A program made the translations under genes and the position numbers. Source: Eudorina sp. 2006-703-Eu-15 (Eukaryota; Chlorophyta; Chlorophyceae; Chlamydomonadales; Volvocaceae). From it: a stretch of 64,000 bases of DNA. The stretch is taken from NCBI GenBank assembly GCA_003117195.1, contig BDSI01000022.1:805752-869751 (forward strand), written 5' to 3'. This document shows positions 37,001 through 48,163 of the stretch, in pieces (position 1 is the stretch's first letter; each line of letters opens with the position of its first letter). The notes below the pieces were generated by a model that was not told the DNA's origin, searched no databases, and saw only the letters and a list, made by a program, of their open reading frames with translations.

Positions 37001-37334
37001 AGCGGCCGCTGCAGCGCTGACCGCGCCGCCGCACGAGGCCGGTCCCAGCGACGGCCACAGGCCGCCTGCCAAGTCCGGGCGTCCACGCAACGACCCCATC
37101 GCCCACTACATCCAGCACATGCTGGCCAAGGAGAAGGCGCAGAAGCAGCGCCAGGAGTGGCGCGAGGAGGATCGGGCAGAGGCGCTGCAGACCGACTCGG
37201 ACGACTACGACCAGAATTCCAACAGTGAGCTGGAGGACGACGACGAGGAGAAGCAGCAACAGGAGCGGGAGCTGCTGTGCTATCTGATGGAGGAGGGTCT
37301 CGTGGGGCCCGATGGCTTGCCTGTGCTTTCGTAG
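31007..37334 (+). CDS. SANT/Myb protein with CENP-C-like motif; candidate KNL2/M18BP1
   Basis: Ten exons closing in phase: 31007-31196, 31265-33444, 33512-33558, 33726-34230, 34562-34996, 35237-35272, 35585-35663, 35941-36113, 36287-36522, 36890-37334; 1,441 residues. Residues 23-36 read GRVRTRPRQFWRNE, matching the CENP-C motif pattern of arginines followed by P-x-x-[YF]-W. A long Ala/Gly/Lys-rich, probably disordered region with basic clusters (KKKKKPQQQ, RKRGRGG) follows. A SANT domain begins at residue 1120: GWTLEQVQALQVAFFKVEP, then NFWCEVARHVHGKTAAECFNR. The C-terminus carries an acidic DSDDYDQNSNSELEDDDEE block and GGWSKWHKS. CENP-C motifs bind CENP-A nucleosomes; KNL2/M18BP1 proteins combine such a motif with SANT (and SANTA) domains to license centromeric CENP-A loading. 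No SANTA domain was found. Intron 7 appears to be GC-AG. Alternative: another nuclear SANT factor. Confidence 0.7.
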
Positions 37335-38578
37335 CGCACACATAACGGCATGCGTCGCGATTGACGCGCAGCTAGGGGTACCTTCTTTCGGCCTGGCGGC
37401 CTGTGGTGGGGGGGCGGTAGGTACGGTATGCACGGACCTGACGTCGGCATTTGGCACGTGTTCAGACGTTGTGTTTGTCCGTCACACATGGATGGCAGAT
37501 AGGATGCATTCCGCGGCACCGTGATGTCAGCGGTGCGGCGCGGCTTCTGTCCCACAGCAATACGGGGCTGAGCTGCCATCCGGTCACGGTCGATGCGTTT
37601 GGAATGCGACCTGCTGTGTGCAGTTCCGTCCGTTTCCTGTACTTTGGGTGTGGACATCACGTGTGGGGCGTGACGAGCCAGTCGCGGTCCTTGAGACGCA
37701 TGTGGGGTCATAGGGTAGCGTCACATGGTGCTCCTTTTCGAGGCTTGCCGCTGAGGAAGCGTGCGCGAATTGCGGAGTAACCTTTGGCTGACACCTTGAC
37801 ATGTCAGCATGCGCCTTGCTTGTTAAATGGACACATCATGCCTTGCCGTTACAGCTCGCCTGTGCGACGGCCGTCCCCATTGAGTGCGCGACTGGCAAGC
37901 GCCAGGCAGAAAGCCTTGCGTTGCTGCCAGCGATAGTACAAACCCTCTGACCCTGCCATTGCTGCCTGGCAGGGAGTCGTTCGCGTCTCATCGGGCGTGT
38001 TCAACTCTCTGCACCACGACGGCGGCCGCGGGTGGGTTGCGGTAACACCGCAGCCATTTTCTAGTGACAGCCCATGCAGACACGGTACGGCACGCCAGCG
38101 CCGCCACCGGCCGACGCCCTGCAGCGCTAACGGCTTTGCGGGCACACAAGCACACATTTTTTGGATGATGCATTATGGCGCATGGACCCGCTGAAGGGTG
38201 ATCGCTATGGTGTTCGCCACCGAAGCGTTGCTGCCACCTGGGGGCCAGGGACCCACGCAAAACCCCCAAGCCACGCGGAATACCCGACCGCGATCCAAGC
38301 ACAGACCTCCGTATGTGCGCACTACGCAGCGACGCCAGCACACTAGCAGCGTGTAACTCCCCCACCTAACACAAACAGGGCCGCCTGTCATAAGCTAGCG
38401 TTGTGTCAGCCCACGGCGGCAGCTCCCGAGGCAGCAGAAGCACCCGGTCGCGAGGCTGGTGACCCTGCCATTCCCAGCACATGGGGGCCGGTGCTCTGAC
38501 GCGCTGATCCTGAGGGCCCATGCGTCGTGAGGGCTCCAAGCCAGCCATCCAACCGGTCTGCCCGGTCGGCACATGGCC
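37335..38578. other. Convergent intergenic region
   Basis: It lies between the 3' ends of the SANT gene (+) and the ubiquitin-like-fold gene (-). No exon series, repeats of note or RNA genes seen. Confidence 0.45.
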
Positions 38579-39667
38579 TCACTGCGCATCGGAGCCGCCT
38601 TCCGAATCCGAATCCGAGAGGAAGTCGCCGGGCTGTCGGATCTGTGGACACCGGGCCGGCGGCAGGGCGGCAAAGGCGGCGTGGGCCTTGCGACCGGTGG
38701 TTGAACAGCAGCGTACTGCTACGTCTACAATCACACACAGTGACAACCAAACTGAGAACGGCGGCCACAGCACCATGCAGGCCCACTGCGGTATCATCAC
38801 CAGATTAAAGCGTCGGACACGTCCATGGCCAGTGGGCCGCACCTTCCATCCGTCAGCCTTGAGCACCACACGGACCAGCGTGACGGTGGGGGTGCGGTCG
38901 CCGCCGCCTGCCGCCGCCGCCGCCGCCGCTACCAAGCCCCGCAGCGGCTGCTCCGGCCGCAGCTCCCGCCCGCGCGCAAGCACCCGCTCCCACGGCCCCG
39001 TGAAGCCGTCGAGGCGGTGCAGCGAGGCTGCCGGAGGCCAGCCCAGAGCCGCAGCGCTAGCGTCCAGGAGGGCCGCCACTGTGGGGGCGGCATCCGACCC
39101 CGCCTCCGCGACCTCAGGCTCCGGCAGTTCGAGTTCGATGGGCTCCAAGCACTGCAGGATACAGCGTACAAGGCCGGCAGTGGCGCGGGCTGGTTGGGTC
39201 GTCATTGCAGGGGTATATCGTTGAGATGGTGTCCTGCATGCGGCCGGCATGAAGATGGAGCGAACCATTGGGCGTTCACGCCAGCGCTTGCACAGCATGA
39301 GCATGACCGGCTCGGTCGATTTCCCCACCGATGCGAAGGGGAAAGGGAACACCCCGGTCCCACCCTGGCACATCAGAGGCGTGTTCAGGTGGTTGCACCT
39401 GAGGTAAGGGGCCGAGACGCGACACGACCGGGGGAATCGCACCCGAGAGCACAGACACTGCCACACAGCCGCAACCCAGTGATGGGCTCTTAACGCGCAC
39501 AGAAACCCCGTTGGTGCCGCCGGAGGCGTCTGAGCGGCACCGCACTGCACCGCACTGCACCGCACCTGCGTCTGTGTCAGAAGTGACTCTTTCCAGTACA
39601 GCGACCAGTTCTCGACCTGTACAGCGGTTGCACGGATAGAAATTAGGCGGAGGGTGAAGCCGCTCAT
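38579..39667 (-). CDS. Small protein with predicted ubiquitin-like fold
   Basis: Three minus-strand exons, 39667-39617, 39151-38843, 38641-38579, all phase 0; 140 residues. The joined protein starts MSGFTLRLISIRATAV (beta hairpin), continues IELELPEPEV, then a helix TVAALLDASAAALGW, LHRLDG, a turn GRELRPEQPLRGLV, an Ala/Gly insertion and a last strand TVTLVRVVLKADGWK. This order of two strands, helix, GxxL-type turn and final strand is the ubiquitin/RBD-type beta-grasp pattern. The tail is acidic, FLSDSDSEGGSDAQ, without a C-terminal di-glycine, so it is unlikely to be conjugated. The fold call is by pattern and is an inference. The unspliced minus-strand frame of 362 codons across the same span is probably read-through of two introns. 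The first donor (GTCGAG) is weak. Confidence 0.55.
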   Translation of the reverse strand: MSGFTLRLISIRATAVQVENWSLYWKESLLTQTQVRCSAVQCGAAQTPPAAPTGFLCALRAHHWVAAVWQCLCSRVRFPRSCRVSAPYLRCNHLNTPLMCQGGTGVFPFPFASVGKSTEPVMLMLCKRWRERPMVRSIFMPAACRTPSQRYTPAMTTQPARATAGLVRCILQCLEPIELELPEPEVAEAGSDAAPTVAALLDASAAALGWPPAASLHRLDGFTGPWERVLARGRELRPEQPLRGLVAAAAAAAGGGDRTPTVTLVRVVLKADGWKVRPTGHGRVRRFNLVMIPQWACMVLWPPFSVWLSLCVIVDVAVRCCSTTGRKAHAAFAALPPARCPQIRQPGDFLSDSDSEGGSDAQ

Positions 39668-42600
39668 GGTCGCCAGTCATGGCGATGAGTTGGCGAAGCA
39701 TGGTTGGGCGAATGGCAATCACAGCTAGCTGCCCTTTATCATACATGTATGGGAAACTCACAGGCCGCCAGCTCTCAGTTGTTGGGCATATCTCATGGGG
39801 CAAACAACAGATGCCATGCGCATTGTTATGCAAAACGGATATGATTAGTTGCTAGCCCAAGGCATGATGGAGCCGCGACCAAGGCGCGAGGATGACTTCT
39901 GCCTAGAGACGTTCGGGTAGCAGCTGGACGTTGGGTATATGGGACGCGGGGCCCGGTGCTACATAGGGCTTGGCGGCGTTGGGCGTTGGCAGCGCGTGTA
40001 CATGCCTCACGTGTACATGCCTCACGTGCGCTCCTTCAGACTGGCCCACCCGCCCGGACGGATCGCGTTTTCTGTCCGTCCGACCTGCAGCAGAGTGAAC
40101 CGCTATCAAGAGAAAAAGTATGCAGCCATGGCAAGGCGCCGGCGTCGCCAAGGCACCAACAACATCCCATGATGGGGCGGCCGCGGCATGGCTGGGCGCT
40201 GGCGCCGTCCCGCACTTTCCCCCGCTGGTGCAGGTCCCTTCATCTGGTAAGATGCACCGCTACCTGAAGGCGTGGTTGCACCCTGATCTTCATTGTAGTG
40301 ATGCGCCGATGCGATGATCGGGAGCGATAGGGGGTTGCAGCGGTGGAGTTGAAACGACTCCGTCCAGGTCTCGACGTCGAATGTGCGCCCACAGCGGGGG
40401 GGGGACTTGATGTGTACGGTTTTAAGTTTTTGTAGCAAGCAGCGTCCGACCTGCGGCTGGCCAATCGCAACGGCAATCGGTCGGGTGATGCGCGATATTA
40501 GGTGAAAAACGGTGCCTGCCTCGTACACTTACTCCCAGACGCCGGTGTTGCGATACACAGCTGACCGCTGCCGTGCAGGTCAGAGACAATCCTCTTCTCC
40601 GCGAACGTGTGGCACTCAGGTGAGCGTCCATTTGCTGCATTGATGGGCTAGGCAGCGGAAAGCTGAAGGCGAATCCTTGGAGCGACCGAATAGCCTATCA
40701 AAGGCCTGCCGTACAGGGTCACACCAGACACACCACCCAAAAGTGGCAAGTTCCTGAATATGTAACACTTCCACAATTGTAGACGCAGTCAATGGACAAG
40801 GACCGAAGGAGTGTGCTCATTTTGGCTTGGGCGCTGTCCGCCCGCAATTTGGTGGTTTTTCAGTTTTTGACCATCTCAATATGATTGTGCATATAAACAT
40901 AGTGACGTGATAACCTGAAATATGCAATGCATGCACTGCAGCCCTAGACGGAATGCGCATACGGGAGAGCGGTTTCAGGAGGGACGACTGCCGCTATGGC
41001 AAGAACTTATACTGGAATGAATTGAAGTAGATAAATTTAGTTGGAAACAACCAAATCTTTTGCCTGACCGTCGCCTGCATTTTGCAGGAACTTGGGCGGG
41101 GACCGGCGGGACGAGGTGACCCCCTGCTCATCAAGGAATTAAAGCTCCATGTAGCAGACAGCGACTGCAGCGGCACAAATCCGCATGAGTCAGTGAATTC
41201 GTGCCCGAGCCACTCGATTAACGTCGTCCGCAAGATGAATGGCCGCCTGCGCTGCCCGCGTCATTAGCGAGAGAAGGCGGCGGCTATACCTAAGGCTATA
41301 CCGGTGTATGGCGCGCGAGTTACCATCGTTCATATCAATGCTTGCACAGCGACAATGGAACAACCCTTTGAATGGTTCCATTGTCGCTGTGCAAGCATTG
41401 ATTCATCGCGACGTCGGTCGTGCCACGCGCTTGATGTTGGTGAGGCGAGGCTGAGCATCAATGACTCGGGATCATCCTTGGCATGCAACATCACGCTCAC
41501 CAGCCACGTCTAGTAGCTGGTATGGGCCTAGGCGCCTAGCAAGGCATGGTTCGGAGCAGCCTTAAGCGGCGGGGTCCGCTGGATACAAAACGACTTGCAT
41601 CGAGTTGGTGCTGTCGGCCCTGTACGTTTACTACAAAAGATAAGCTCAAAGTAGCCGAGTCGAACCCTGTCGAACCACGGGGTGCCTGTTCCTGACTCCG
41701 TGGAACAGGGCTAACAAGACAATTGAGAGTTACTAGCTGGATAACGAGAAGATCAGACCTCATTGTCTCAAAGCCATTCTTTTCAAATGCGTAGGATTGC
41801 AGTCCTGTGTCCATGGACGCTCGGGGCCCGCCGTCCCAGAACGGCGATAATTTCAACGGGCCTCAAACCAATCAGAACCAGTACTGTTTGCCGTTAGTGC
41901 ATGACGTTACTGGCCTGCCCGGGGTGCCGCTTAGCGTGCTTGCTGGTCGGCACATGGCGGGACCCTGCTTCATTGGCGATGACGATGGCTCATGCTCGCC
42001 AACAGAATGTTTACATGATTATTCTGTCACGTCGCGTAGATCCGCTTCTAATCTTGCAGCAGCAGCTGCCGAACCCGTCGCTTCATACTCCTGTGGCACA
42101 CGACCCCTCTAGACTAGGTTGAACATACATTAGTTGAATGCAGAGAAGTACATATCTAAGCGTTAATATTTATGCGTGGTTCCGCTTGGTTCCTAGACGC
42201 CCATAGAAACAGGGCTTGTACGGATGCTATGCGCAAGCTACGCCTTGCCATGTACGAGGTCTGCGACGCCGAAACCAAAAGTCATAGAAACACCCCTATT
42301 GCATGGCAAATGACTGTAATGCTGAGAGTCAATATTATAATATCGCCATGTCGCTCCGATGAGTCACCGTTTGGAAATTCGGTGGAAAAGGCGTGTCCGT
42401 TTGATACCGCGAATACTGATGCACAGGACAACAATGAAATGAAAAAGGAGATATCACTTACCTCCATTGTAGCCATATCCTGCAGTCCGGTTGTCGCCCC
42501 GTAGACAGTAACCGATCACGATCCCAGTTTCGAATCGTTGGACGCCGTACTCGGCTCAACTCCCCTGACCCTTGTTAGCGTAGGAGTGTCCAAAAGATTC

Positions 42601-42732
42601 ACTTTGCACAAAAGCCTTAGTATATGAGCGTTCTAATACCAAAACTGCAGTTATGACAGCCAAATGTGACTGTTTTGTTTTGCTGTCTGATTATTAAAAT
42701 ATTATCGGACATGTTAATTGAACGTTAAAAAC
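39668..42732. other. 3-kb intergenic region, partly AT-rich
   Basis: No gene supported. 40700-41050 and 42120-42730 are clearly more AT-rich than the rest. A perfect 28-bp inverted repeat lies at 41334-41402. Frames at 41807-42112 and 42172-42504 have no recognised motif or splice support. Confidence 0.45.
41334..41402. repeat. Perfect 28-bp hairpin, 13-nt loop
   Basis: Arms 41334-41361 (beginning ATCAATGCTTGCACAGCG) and 41375-41402 are exact reverse complements. The spacing fits a small-RNA precursor as well as a short inverted repeat. It is outside every modelled gene. Confidence 0.85.
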
Positions 42733-45700
42733 ATGGAAGCTTTTAGGTGTTGTTTTCGAGGCCGACCTCCAGAGGATGCGGAGGCTGAGCAGACTCCGGT
42801 GCGCGAAAAAGTTATCATGGAGCAAAAGAAATGTGTGTTACATCGATGATGCGAGGATTGCCCTGCATGTCAACCCCCAGGCTTTTGTAATTAGTCACTG
42901 TGGCCAGGAGCAGCTTTTGGAGGCGCTCCTAATCTCAGCAAAGGAAGCCGATGTTCATGAGTGGTTATGTCGCTGCGTCATGCAGCTGGAGGCCGCTGCG
43001 TCACTGCTTGGCGTCTGCACAAGGTGGTTACCCTTTGCAAAATGTGGGTGTGAAGTGTTGCAGCACGTGCCAACTTGGGCTCTTCGCGCGCCCTTACAGG
43101 CTTTACATAACAAGAGAGGACGGAGGACTTGAACTTGTTCTCGGCAACGCGTCGGCCAAGGGGCCCATATCCTTCGCCTCCGCCGATGAACCGCCATCCA
43201 TAACGACAGCGGAAGTTTCTGCGGGCAGGGTTGATTCGATGAAGCGATTCATGATGGAAGCCCAGCAAGGGCCTCCAGGATGCGGAAACAGGTCAGCACG
43301 CCTGCAAGTGAAATACCTCGAGGACAACTCGGCGGCAGCGGTGCTGCTATCCTGCGGCAAGGGATGCTTCGGGTCGCTGCTAATAACAGCGGAGGAGAAC
43401 GCAGTCCGCCGCGAGTCGGGCTTCCAGAGCTTTGCGGGGAAGCCAGTGGATTTGACCCGGTGTGATGCCCAACTGCGTCAACTCGGCGTGGCTCTCTCCC
43501 TCACGCTCACGCCCGACCTGAAGGCGCTCCGCCGACTTGCTGCCTCCCTGGCGCGTTTGGCCGCCGCCGCTAACCTGCGGGAGACAATCGCGGAGATGTG
43601 TGACACGCTGTCGTACCATGTACGGCAGTGCTTCCTACTGGATGCCACCTTGCGCGCCGCCGTGGTGGCCGAACCGGACGCAACGACGGCATTCCTTTTG
43701 GACGTGGCAGGCGTGCCAGCTAGTTTCCAAGCGCGTTGCGCGCCTTGCATACCTGCAACGCAACTTGGACCACAATTACATATGACGACGACGCATCATC
43801 ATCATCAGCAGCAGCAGACGATGATGGCAACGGCATCGCACCTGCAGCCGCAGCTTCCTCAGTTGCTGCAGCTGCATCCGCCGCTGCCGCCGCAGCCACC
43901 GCAACCGCCGCAGAAGGCGCAGCAGCAGCATCGGTGTCCTGTGCCGCACACAGCGCCAGGTACCGCGCCTGGAGGCGAACAGCAATTCGTACCGGCCTGT
44001 CGGAGTACGGCAAGCTCCAAAACGATCGCACCGACGCACGCTCTTGTGGAGCACAATTGGTACGGCGACTGGTCATTAAGGATTTCTGAGGCTGAATCCA
44101 TTTTGTATGACGCGTTTCGTTTCGGACATTGGGTCGCCCGGTCTATGCCAGCCTTCGTAAAAGGCTTCCCAACAGATCCCCGGCTCAGTCGCATGCTTGC
44201 CATAACAAGGCACTGGCAAGGTGGCAAGGTCTGGGGCCGGCGGCCCTGGAGCCGCCTCCCTGCGGGGCAACGAAGTGTGCCTCCAGACATTGCCCGAGTA
44301 GATCTCAGCCCGAAGGATTGCCGCGGAACGGCGCCCGCGTCACCGATGGTGGTGCTGCGCCTTGGGTTGAGCGTTGTCAGGGTCGTTGTTATTGTGGTTG
44401 TGGTTGTGGCGGTGGTGGTAATGGCACCGCTGCTGCGACGGCCGCCCCCAAAGCGCGGACCTGTCGATCGCCCACTTGGCCCTGCTGCACAGCGGGTGAA
44501 CATGCGCCGACCCAGATGGCGGCTGCATCGCCCGGGAGGGATGCCGGAGGGAGGGTCTTGGTTAGTGGGCGGGGCCCAAACCGCTGTACCGACCCAGATG
44601 CGACCCAGAGGACAGTAACTGGAGCTGCGGCACCACCGCCCGCCCGCAGCCCGTTTTTGCCGTACATATAACGTACATGCACACTTCCCTGGCCCAGTGG
44701 CCAACAGGCGACATCGCATGCGCAAACGTGGTTAGTGCCGCATCAGGATATTCGGTTGCAGGCCTGCCTCGCGATCGATGTCCTCTCCACTGGCGGCCGT
44801 CGTGGCCGACCCAGATCAGCATCGCCGTCGGGCTTGCGGATACCAAGCGCGACGCACACAGGCCTGGCCCGCATCCCCTGCCTGCCGCTGCACGCAGGGA
44901 GGCGGGGGGCCTTCCCGCGGCTCCGAAGCCCACACTCGCGACGGAGGCCCGTTGGGATTCCAGCCGGGTCTTCGTGACGGCTCGCCCCAGCGGTGACAGG
45001 CCACCCTCGTCGCTGCTACCCCCGCGGACCGACCTGTCAGCTACGGCCGAGGCCGGGGTCGGCCTGCAGGACAGCGGCAGCACGCTGCGGCCGATGCCGC
45101 TGAGTCCAAGCTGCGTGGCGGCCGCCTGTGAGGCGGCGGGCGGCTCCATCGTCGCGCGCCCCTTCCAGCTGGCGTACAGCCTGCTGCTGCGGCTGCAGAT
45201 GCAGCAGCCCCGCATCTGCGGCTTGGCGGTGCGGGACTGCAAGCGGCTGGTGCAGGTGGGTGGATGGACAGGGAGCCGTGGGTGGGTGGGTGGGTGTGAT
45301 GGGGCCGTAAGGGCGGTTGAGTGTGTCCCAGCTGTGGGGCAGCGGGGCAATGGTAATGGACCTCTACCTTCTATTCAGATGACGGCAGGTGTCCGTGCGC
45401 AAGATACACAGGCAAGCACCCGTGCATTCGTACACCCGTACACATTTTGGACGACCATCTGCAGGACATCAACCAGCCCTCCAACGACATCTGCCTGCTC
45501 ATGGGCTCGGCCGCCGCCGCCGCCGCCGGGTTCGGGCTGCCGAACGACCTCGCCGGTCAAACCAACTCCTCCTACGGCTACTTCAAAGGGTCAGACAACC
45601 AAGGGTCGTCAATGTACGGCGTGACACCAGGCGTGGCGGGCAGCGCCGGAGTAGCGGGTGCCGGCGGAGGCGGCGGAGGCGGCGTTAGCAGCGGCTGGGC

Positions 45701-48101
45701 CGGCGCGGTCGGCGTTGGCGGCGGCGGCGGCGGTGGTGCCGTGCAGTCTCTGGCTCTGGTCGGTTGCGACGCGGGCGACGGGGTGACGCTGGCCTTCTAC
45801 GTGTGCTTCCCGCACCGCCTGCCGGGACAGCTGGTGGAGGCGGTCAGGGACAGCTGCCAGAGGCTGCTGGAGAGGGTGAGTGTGCTGTCGTACGCGTGGG
45901 GCCTGTGCCTGCTGAACAGAGGCAGCAGGGGGTGTGGGCGAGGGCGCCGGCGAAAGGGCTTTGCCGCCACCTCGATGTCGCCACCCGGGGGATTTACCGT
46001 ACTGGCAGCTTAGCATGGGCATTGCAGCAAGAGGTCAGGTCGCCGGGAGGTTTGCGTAAAGACAGGCCAGACACACCGAGCCCAGAACCGCCGGGGGGCG
46101 GAGCCCCGACGGCCGCGCGAACTGCGGTAAGTGTCGCTGGTTCCTTTGCGGCTGGCAGCGGGACGCCAAGCGGGTCACCTCGTATCGCGGCAGCTTGTAC
46201 GGCCCACCTGCCTCCGCTGACCTCCGCTGCCGGCGCTGGTCACCACCCACCCCTGCCCCCAATACTTCCAATTTGCGGCCCCTGTTGGACGCCCGCCCCC
46301 GGCCCCCGGCCCCGGCCCCGCAGGTCCTGCTGCGAGCCCTGACCCCCAAGGTGACCGCAGAGCTCGCCGCCGAGCTGAGCGCGCTGCGCAGGGGCACCCC
46401 AGGCGCATTTGTCGTCGTACAAATGCCGTACAGCCGGGCCGGCAGCCACCTGGGTGCGTCCGCCGTGGGGACTCCTCCGGCGCCCTGCGCCGCCCTCAGC
46501 GACTCCCAAGGGGGGGTCCGGGCGGGCAGCACAACCTCCCCGGCAGGCAGCATCGCCCCTCAGGCAACTGCACCGGACGCCGCCGCCACCATGTCCGCCG
46601 TCAGCACCTCCGCCATCAGCGCGTCGGACGTCAGCACCTCCGCCACCGGCGGCGCCGCCGGCGCGGCCGGACGGCCGTTGCCCCGTCGCGACGGCCGCTC
46701 GCAGCCCCCCGCCGCCGTCGCTCGGATCTCCACGTTGCAGCTGGACGCCGGCGGCGCCAGCTGTGGCGGCAGCGGCGGCGGCAGTAGCAGCCTGGTACTT
46801 CCGGGGTGCGGCTTCGCCAAGGCCGTCACTGCAGTCGTGGCAGAGGCGGCCTCCGACGACGGGGGCATCGGCGGCGACAGCCCCGGCGGCCTGAACGTCG
46901 GCGGCGTCGCCGTCGGCGGCACCCTGTCTGACCTCCTGACGAACGGGCCCGCCGCGGCGATGCCACGGGCACGCTCCGCCACTGCCGTACGGATGCTGGC
47001 GCGCGGCAGCTTGACCGCGCCGGCGACCGGCGTCGCGGGCCCAGGCAGCCCGCGCCCCATTCCGGTCGTCGTCACCGCCGCCGCCGCCGCCGCCGCCGCC
47101 GCGTCCCGGAACACCACCCCCGCCGTCGCCGCCACCACCACCGTCAGCGAGCGGCCGAAGACGCTCTTCGGCGAGGTCTCGGGCGGCCAGCACGCCAGTG
47201 ACGTAGTGGTGCTGCAGTCACGTGTGACGATGCTGGGCGGCTCGTCCTTTCTGAACGCCGCCGGCGCCGAGTCCTGGATCCAGGTCCACGCCGGGACCAG
47301 CTCCGCCGCCGACGGCATGCAGACCTTCCTCAGCGGCCTCCAGTGCGCGAGCGGGACGGAGGCGCAGGCCGCGGAGGCCAGCCACGCCGACGTCATACGG
47401 CGCGCCGCCTCCGTGATTGTCGTACGGGATCTCGAAGGGGAGGGCCGTGGCGGCTGTCAGCAGCAGCTTGGCGCCCTCATATCCAGCGTGCGAGAAAGCA
47501 TCACCATCGCCGCCGCCAGCGGACCGTACCAGTCGACGGCGGAGGCAGCAGTGGCGACGCAGATGTACGACCTCATTGGCGGCGGCGGCGGTGACAGTCT
47601 GGGCAACGGCGGCAACTGTGCCGTCCGCGCCCAGTCCAGGCGCCCCAGGTGCGTGCGATACGGCATGGCCGATTTGCTGTTCATGGACTACGGCAATGTG
47701 GGACTCGTCGGGGTTCGTGTGTTTAACAAGAAGCCCACCCATAGCCGCCCAGGTCCGGATACTTACCAAAACCTGCGATTTACTTACCATTGACAATATC
47801 ACAAGACAAATCTGTGTGTGTATGTGTTATTTAAGCAGGCAGAACAGGAGTGCGTGACATGCGAGGGGCCCAGTGGCGCCCAATAGTTTGCCCGTATGCG
47901 TAGATAACGTACCCATTGCCCGGCGCATATAATTAATAAAAGGCTGCGGTGTCGGAAGAACGCTGTCGCTTTGGCGCGCTGTTGGTGTCGCGGCGTCGCG
48001 GGGTCGGCCGTGCGGGTCGGCTGCCTTGGCCACACAGACTCACACCACAATGCTGTGCGTGCGTGCGATCCTCGCGTTGTTACCCACCTGCAAGCAAAAC
48101 G

Positions 48102-48163
<62 letters not shown>

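Noticed and set aside
46240..47396. Minus-strand frames of 317 and 278 codons opposite the kinase gene
   Set aside because: Shadow of the 46324-47648 exon, which has in-phase splice junctions on the plus strand.
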